Shown here piece after piece: positions 35,013 through 38,246 of a stretch of DNA of 38,246 nt. Numbering within the stretch: the stretch's first letter is position 1; the number at the start of each line of letters is the position of its first letter. The stretch is from Acidimicrobiia bacterium (GTDB lineage Bacteria; Actinomycetota; Acidimicrobiia; Acidimicrobiales; Poriferisodalaceae), in the NCBI GenBank assembly GCA_012960315.1, contig DUBN01000011.1:1-38246 (forward strand), read 5' to 3'. A program made the position numbers and the translations under genes. The notes beneath the pieces are model-generated. The model was not told the origin of the DNA and made no database searches. It saw nothing but the letters and a program-made list of their open reading frames with translations.

Positions 35013-37385
35013 CTAGCGCAGGGTGGCAGAATGTGATGATTCGACGGCGTCTATACAGCGTTGGCGAATGACACCGACTTCTTCGTCTGTGAGTGTTCGG
35101 TCAGCCGCTTGAAGCCGTAGCGAAAACGCTAGGGAACGCGCGCCTTTTTCTAGCTGATTACTGCGGAATACGTCGAACAGCGCCAACCCTTGAAGTTCTT
35201 TGCCTGCGGCTTCGCGCAATGTGTCTTCAATAGCGGAAGCCTGCACAGCGTCGTCGACGAGAAAGGCTAGGTCTACGTCACTCGATGGGTACGTGGACGC
35301 CTGATGGTATGACATGTCACCAACAGCGATGGCAGCTTCGGTGATTAGGTCAAGTCGGAGATCGAGCCACGCGCATCGGTCATCGATCTCGTAGCGCCGT
35401 AGAACTCCAGGGTCAACTTCTCCAACCACTCCGACCTCCAGTTGAGCAACCGATATGCGTGCACCTCGGGTTGGATGCATACCTGGAAGGTCATCCGTAT
35501 TCGATAACTCAAAGTGGAGATGTAACGCCGATGCAAGAGCTTCCATCAGGCTGACCGCTGCGAACGCATCACATCCACCAAGTAGAACCGCTAGATGTTC
35601 ATGTTCTGCCGGCAGGGGCGCTGTATCGGGCGATACTCCGAACACTGCCCCGGTTTCAAACAGTCCCACTCCCCTATTGCGGTGGGAATAGTTGTATGAG
35701 AGCGCAGTCAGTAACCCCGGCAGGAGAGAAGGTCTGAGCACCGACTCTTCTACCGCGAGAGGGTTCAGTAGGTGCACTGGTTCGTCAATTTGCAGGTTCG
35801 CTTTAAGAATTTCGTCCGGAGCTATAAAAGGGTTAGGCATTGCTTCGGCGAGACCGGCGCCGACCATTACCTGACGTACGACTCGACGGATTTTCTGTTG
35901 AGGAGTTAGATGTCCCGCGTCAGGCGACCGCGGGACGCTGGTCCCAAGGTTCCCGTAACCATAATGACGCGCTATTTCCTCCGCTATGTCGGTTTCAGTT
36001 TCGGTATCAGGACGAAATGAAGGAATAGTGACGGATTGGATGTCGTCGTCGTCGGTGTCTTCGACCATGAACCCGATGGGTTCTAAAAGAGTTCTGATCT
36101 GTTCAGCTTCGAAAGATCTTCCTAAAAGCATGCTGATACGAGATGTGCGTACCGGAACGGAAATTCTTTCAGGAAGAACTCCTTCGACGTTGATCACTTC
36201 GCCCATCACTTCGATGCCGTCAGGGGTGATCTCATGCAGAAGGTAACAAAATCGCTCCACCGCTAGGGCGTTGATATCCCAGTCAGTACCTCGTTCGAAT
36301 CGAGCTGACGCTTCTGATCGAAGACCCAATCGTTGGGAGGTTCGCGCTATTGATTCCGCTTGCCAGCTTGCAAGTTCCAGGAGCACTGCCTTTGTATTAG
36401 AAGAGATCTCCGTACTTGCACCTCCCATAACCCCGGCAATGCCTATTGGTTGGTCGCTGCTGTCGACAATCAGCCCATCACCCGCGACTAATTCTCTTTC
36501 ATGATTGTCGAGGGTGGTGATCGTTTCTCCGTGTCGGGCTCTACGAACTCCTATATGCCCTTCAGAAACAAGAGAAAGGTCGTACGTGTGGTTCGGGGTT
36601 CCCAGTTCAAGCATGACGTAGTTCGACACGTCGACCACCGAATTTATCGGGCGCATGCCCAGCAGACCGAGCCTCATCTGCATCCACAACGGCGATTCGC
36701 CCACGGTGACGTTGCGAATCACTCGCGCACAGAACCTTGGGCACAGCGATCCGTCGTGGATTTGTATTGTCGCCACCCCATTCTCAAGGTCGTCGCTCGG
36801 AGGAGTTACCCATTCCGGAATGGAAAAGGGAAGATCAAGTCTCGCAGCCAGATCGCGAGCCACTCCTACAATCGACATCGCGTCTGGGCGATTGGGATTG
36901 ATTTCAAGGTCCCAGAGCACATCTCCCGATAGGCCCAATTGCTCCATTAACGGGGCGCCTAGTTCAAGTTCGTTAGGAAGAATCATGATGCCGTCGTGGT
37001 CAGAACCCAAGCCAAGTTCTGAGGCAGAACAACACATCCCGTTCGATAATTCACCTCGCATTTTCCGCTGCGAAATCTCCATGCCGTCGGGCATTACTGT
37101 GCCAATAGTCGCGAAAGGAATTAAGTCACCAACCGCCATATTGAAGGCACCACAACAGACTTGCAGTTGCTCGCCATCGTGAGTTTCGACGTCGACCAGC
37201 TGGATGCGATCTGCCTCGGGATGTTGCCTAAGGTCCGCGACTCTCGCCACGACCACGCCATTTAGTGGGTCGAGGACTCGAGTCTCCTCTACGGCCATAC
37301 CAAGATCACTCAAATGTTCGGCTAGATCTAGTGGGTCACCCTCGAATGGCGCGAATTCGCGCAACCAGGAAAGAAGAACTTTCAT
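35013..37385 (-). CDS. pheT: phenylalanyl-tRNA synthetase beta subunit
   Basis: Beta subunit of the alpha2-beta2 PheRS, which charges tRNA-Phe. It has 790 residues, normal length. The N-terminal tRNA-binding (EMAP/OB) domain covers about 40-150 (GVVVARVADLRQHPEADRI-like start, CGAFNMAVGD). The B3/B4 editing domain carries NSVVDVSNYVMLELG, followed by B5 and the catalytic-like region with RRSPDAGHLTP nearby. The C-terminal anticodon-binding ferredoxin fold (FDX-ACB) begins near YPSSDVDLAF and ends at residue 790. ATG at 37385, 12 nt after pheS. In many actinobacteria it is followed by argC; here it is followed by a convergent accessory gene. Confidence 0.97.
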   Translation of the reverse strand: MKVLLSWLREFAPFEGDPLDLAEHLSDLGMAVEETRVLDPLNGVVVARVADLRQHPEADRIQLVDVETHDGEQLQVCCGAFNMAVGDLIPFATIGTVMPDGMEISQRKMRGELSNGMCCSASELGLGSDHDGIMILPNELELGAPLMEQLGLSGDVLWDLEINPNRPDAMSIVGVARDLAARLDLPFSIPEWVTPPSDDLENGVATIQIHDGSLCPRFCARVIRNVTVGESPLWMQMRLGLLGMRPINSVVDVSNYVMLELGTPNHTYDLSLVSEGHIGVRRARHGETITTLDNHERELVAGDGLIVDSSDQPIGIAGVMGGASTEISSNTKAVLLELASWQAESIARTSQRLGLRSEASARFERGTDWDINALAVERFCYLLHEITPDGIEVMGEVINVEGVLPERISVPVRTSRISMLLGRSFEAEQIRTLLEPIGFMVEDTDDDDIQSVTIPSFRPDTETETDIAEEIARHYGYGNLGTSVPRSPDAGHLTPQQKIRRVVRQVMVGAGLAEAMPNPFIAPDEILKANLQIDEPVHLLNPLAVEESVLRPSLLPGLLTALSYNYSHRNRGVGLFETGAVFGVSPDTAPLPAEHEHLAVLLGGCDAFAAVSLMEALASALHLHFELSNTDDLPGMHPTRGARISVAQLEVGVVGEVDPGVLRRYEIDDRCAWLDLRLDLITEAAIAVGDMSYHQASTYPSSDVDLAFLVDDAVQASAIEDTLREAAGKELQGLALFDVFRSNQLEKGARSLAFSLRLQAADRTLTDEEVGVIRQRCIDAVESSHSATLR

Positions 37386-37397
37386 CTCAAGCCCCGC

Positions 37398-38246
37398 CTA
37401 AAATTGCCTAAGAAAACGAATGTCATTTGTATACATGTCCCGTAGATCCTTGATGCCGTACCTCATTAGCGCCAAACGGTCGATACCGAAACCAAACGCG
37501 AATCCGGTCCATTCTTCGCTGTCGATGCCGCAGTTTCCCAGGACATTTGGGTGAACCATTCCACACCCGCCAAGTTCAATCCAACCTGTTCGTTGACAGG
37601 TCTGACATCCGTCTCCCTCGCAGATAACGCAGGTGATGTCGAATTCTGCGCTCGGCTCGGTAAAGGGGAAGTACGAGGGGCGTAATCGACTACGAATGGC
37701 GCCGCCGAAGTATGCGGCGGTGAACTCATTCAGAGTTCCGGCCAGATCGGCCAAACTAATGCCGTGGTCGACAACTAAACCTTCGATTTGGTGGAACACC
37801 GGCATATGGCTGGCATCGGCAGTATCTCTTCGGAACACTCGGCCTGGACACACGGTGTAGATGGGTGGCGGGAGTGTTTCCATAACACGAATTTGAACCG
37901 GCGAGGTGTGCGTTCGAAGCAGGATGTTTGTTGCTTCGCCACCTTCACCGTCGCCTATTTCTGTTCGATCGCCAAGATCTAGGTACAAGGTGTCAAACAT
38001 GGATCTTGCTGGGTGAGCGGCGGGGAGATTTAACGCCTCGAAGTTGTACCAATCTGTTTCTGCCTGTGGACCTTCCGAGACGGTGAACCCCATTCCTACA
38101 AAAACATCTTCCAAACGCTCCATTGTCTGCGTCACGAGGTGGAGATGGCCTCGGGCAGTGGCCTCAACTGATTCGCTTAAATCAAGTCGTTCTGTCTCAA
38201 GTTCCGCTCGTTGAGTAACTGATAAGAACCGTTCCTTTGCGACAGC
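37398..38246 (-). CDS. pheS: phenylalanyl-tRNA synthetase alpha subunit (5' part missing)
   Basis: Catalytic alpha subunit of PheRS, cut by the right edge of the window. The frame stays open to 38246, and the residues upstream of the internal GTG at 38135 (LSVTQRAELETERLDLS, then HLHLVTQTMERLEDVF) match the usual PheS sequence. The GTG is therefore not the true start and about 60-80 residues are missing. Class II motifs are the GRVFRRDTADASH block (motif 2) and GFAFGFGIDRLALMRYG (motif 3). Two cysteine pairs, CVICEGDGCQTC, lie in the insertion seen in many bacterial PheS. It precedes pheT in the standard order. Confidence 0.97.
   Translation of the reverse strand, partial: AVAKERFLSVTQRAELETERLDLSESVEATARGHLHLVTQTMERLEDVFVGMGFTVSEGPQAETDWYNFEALNLPAAHPARSMFDTLYLDLGDRTEIGDGEGGEATNILLRTHTSPVQIRVMETLPPPIYTVCPGRVFRRDTADASHMPVFHQIEGLVVDHGISLADLAGTLNEFTAAYFGGAIRSRLRPSYFPFTEPSAEFDITCVICEGDGCQTCQRTGWIELGGCGMVHPNVLGNCGIDSEEWTGFAFGFGIDRLALMRYGIKDLRDMYTNDIRFLRQF

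Overview
The window looks like a chromosomal segment of an actinobacterium, most likely of the class Acidimicrobiia. It holds the 5' half of a 16S rRNA gene on the minus strand, whose sequence around the 'CTTGCGCAATGGGCGAAAG' block and the 'TTTCAGCAGGGACGAA' block reads like that class. The order pheS-pheT ... argC-B-D-F-R ... H ... tyrS on one strand is the order known from actinobacteria such as Mycobacterium tuberculosis. Base composition looks moderate (estimated by eye at a little over 50% GC), which would suit a marine or aquatic member. The assignment is an inference from reading alone.

Layout, left to right. (1) 1-1229: partial 16S rRNA and its roughly 500-nt leader and promoter region, which carries a 48-bp tandem duplication. 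(2) 1230-9744, minus strand: tyrS, two small membrane proteins, a Nudix hydrolase, then argH, argR, argF, argD, argB and argC. Transcription runs argC to argH; argJ and argG are absent from their usual places. (3) 9745-9860: a 116-bp divergent control region with a perfect 38-bp palindrome made of two facing ARG boxes, the expected ArgR operator. (4) 9861-18528, plus strand: an MCT-like MFS transporter, the two glutamate synthase subunits gltB and gltD, and an M20 carbamoylase/allantoate-type amidohydrolase, a nitrogen-assimilation block. (5) 18548-34997: an accessory catabolic region in small divergent operons: a flavin oxidoreductase, a PPOX-fold protein, a second MFS transporter, DUF3237, two VOC proteins, two PhyH-type Fe(II)/2-oxoglutarate dioxygenases, a cytochrome P450, two paralogous roughly 800-residue double CaiB/BaiF CoA-transferases, a biotin-dependent-type carboxyltransferase subunit, an SDR and a D-2-hydroxyacid dehydrogenase. 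A broken MerB-like gene sits inside it. (6) 35013-38246, minus strand: pheT and a truncated pheS.

How it fits together. The minus-strand pheST and arg-tyrS blocks appear to be one ancestral neighbourhood split by about 25 kb of mostly plus-strand or divergent genes. The gene set of region 5 (uptake, oxygenation, CoA transfer, carboxyl transfer, dehydrogenation) suggests uptake and breakdown of an organic acid or a related, possibly carnitine-, betaine- or terpenoid-like compound, but the substrate cannot be read from sequence. The most notable signals are the 38-bp ARG operator shared by argC and a transporter, the two giant CoA-transferases that keep the catalytic aspartate only in their second half, the MerB-like pseudogene with four single-base indels, and the duplicated hairpin in the 16S leader.
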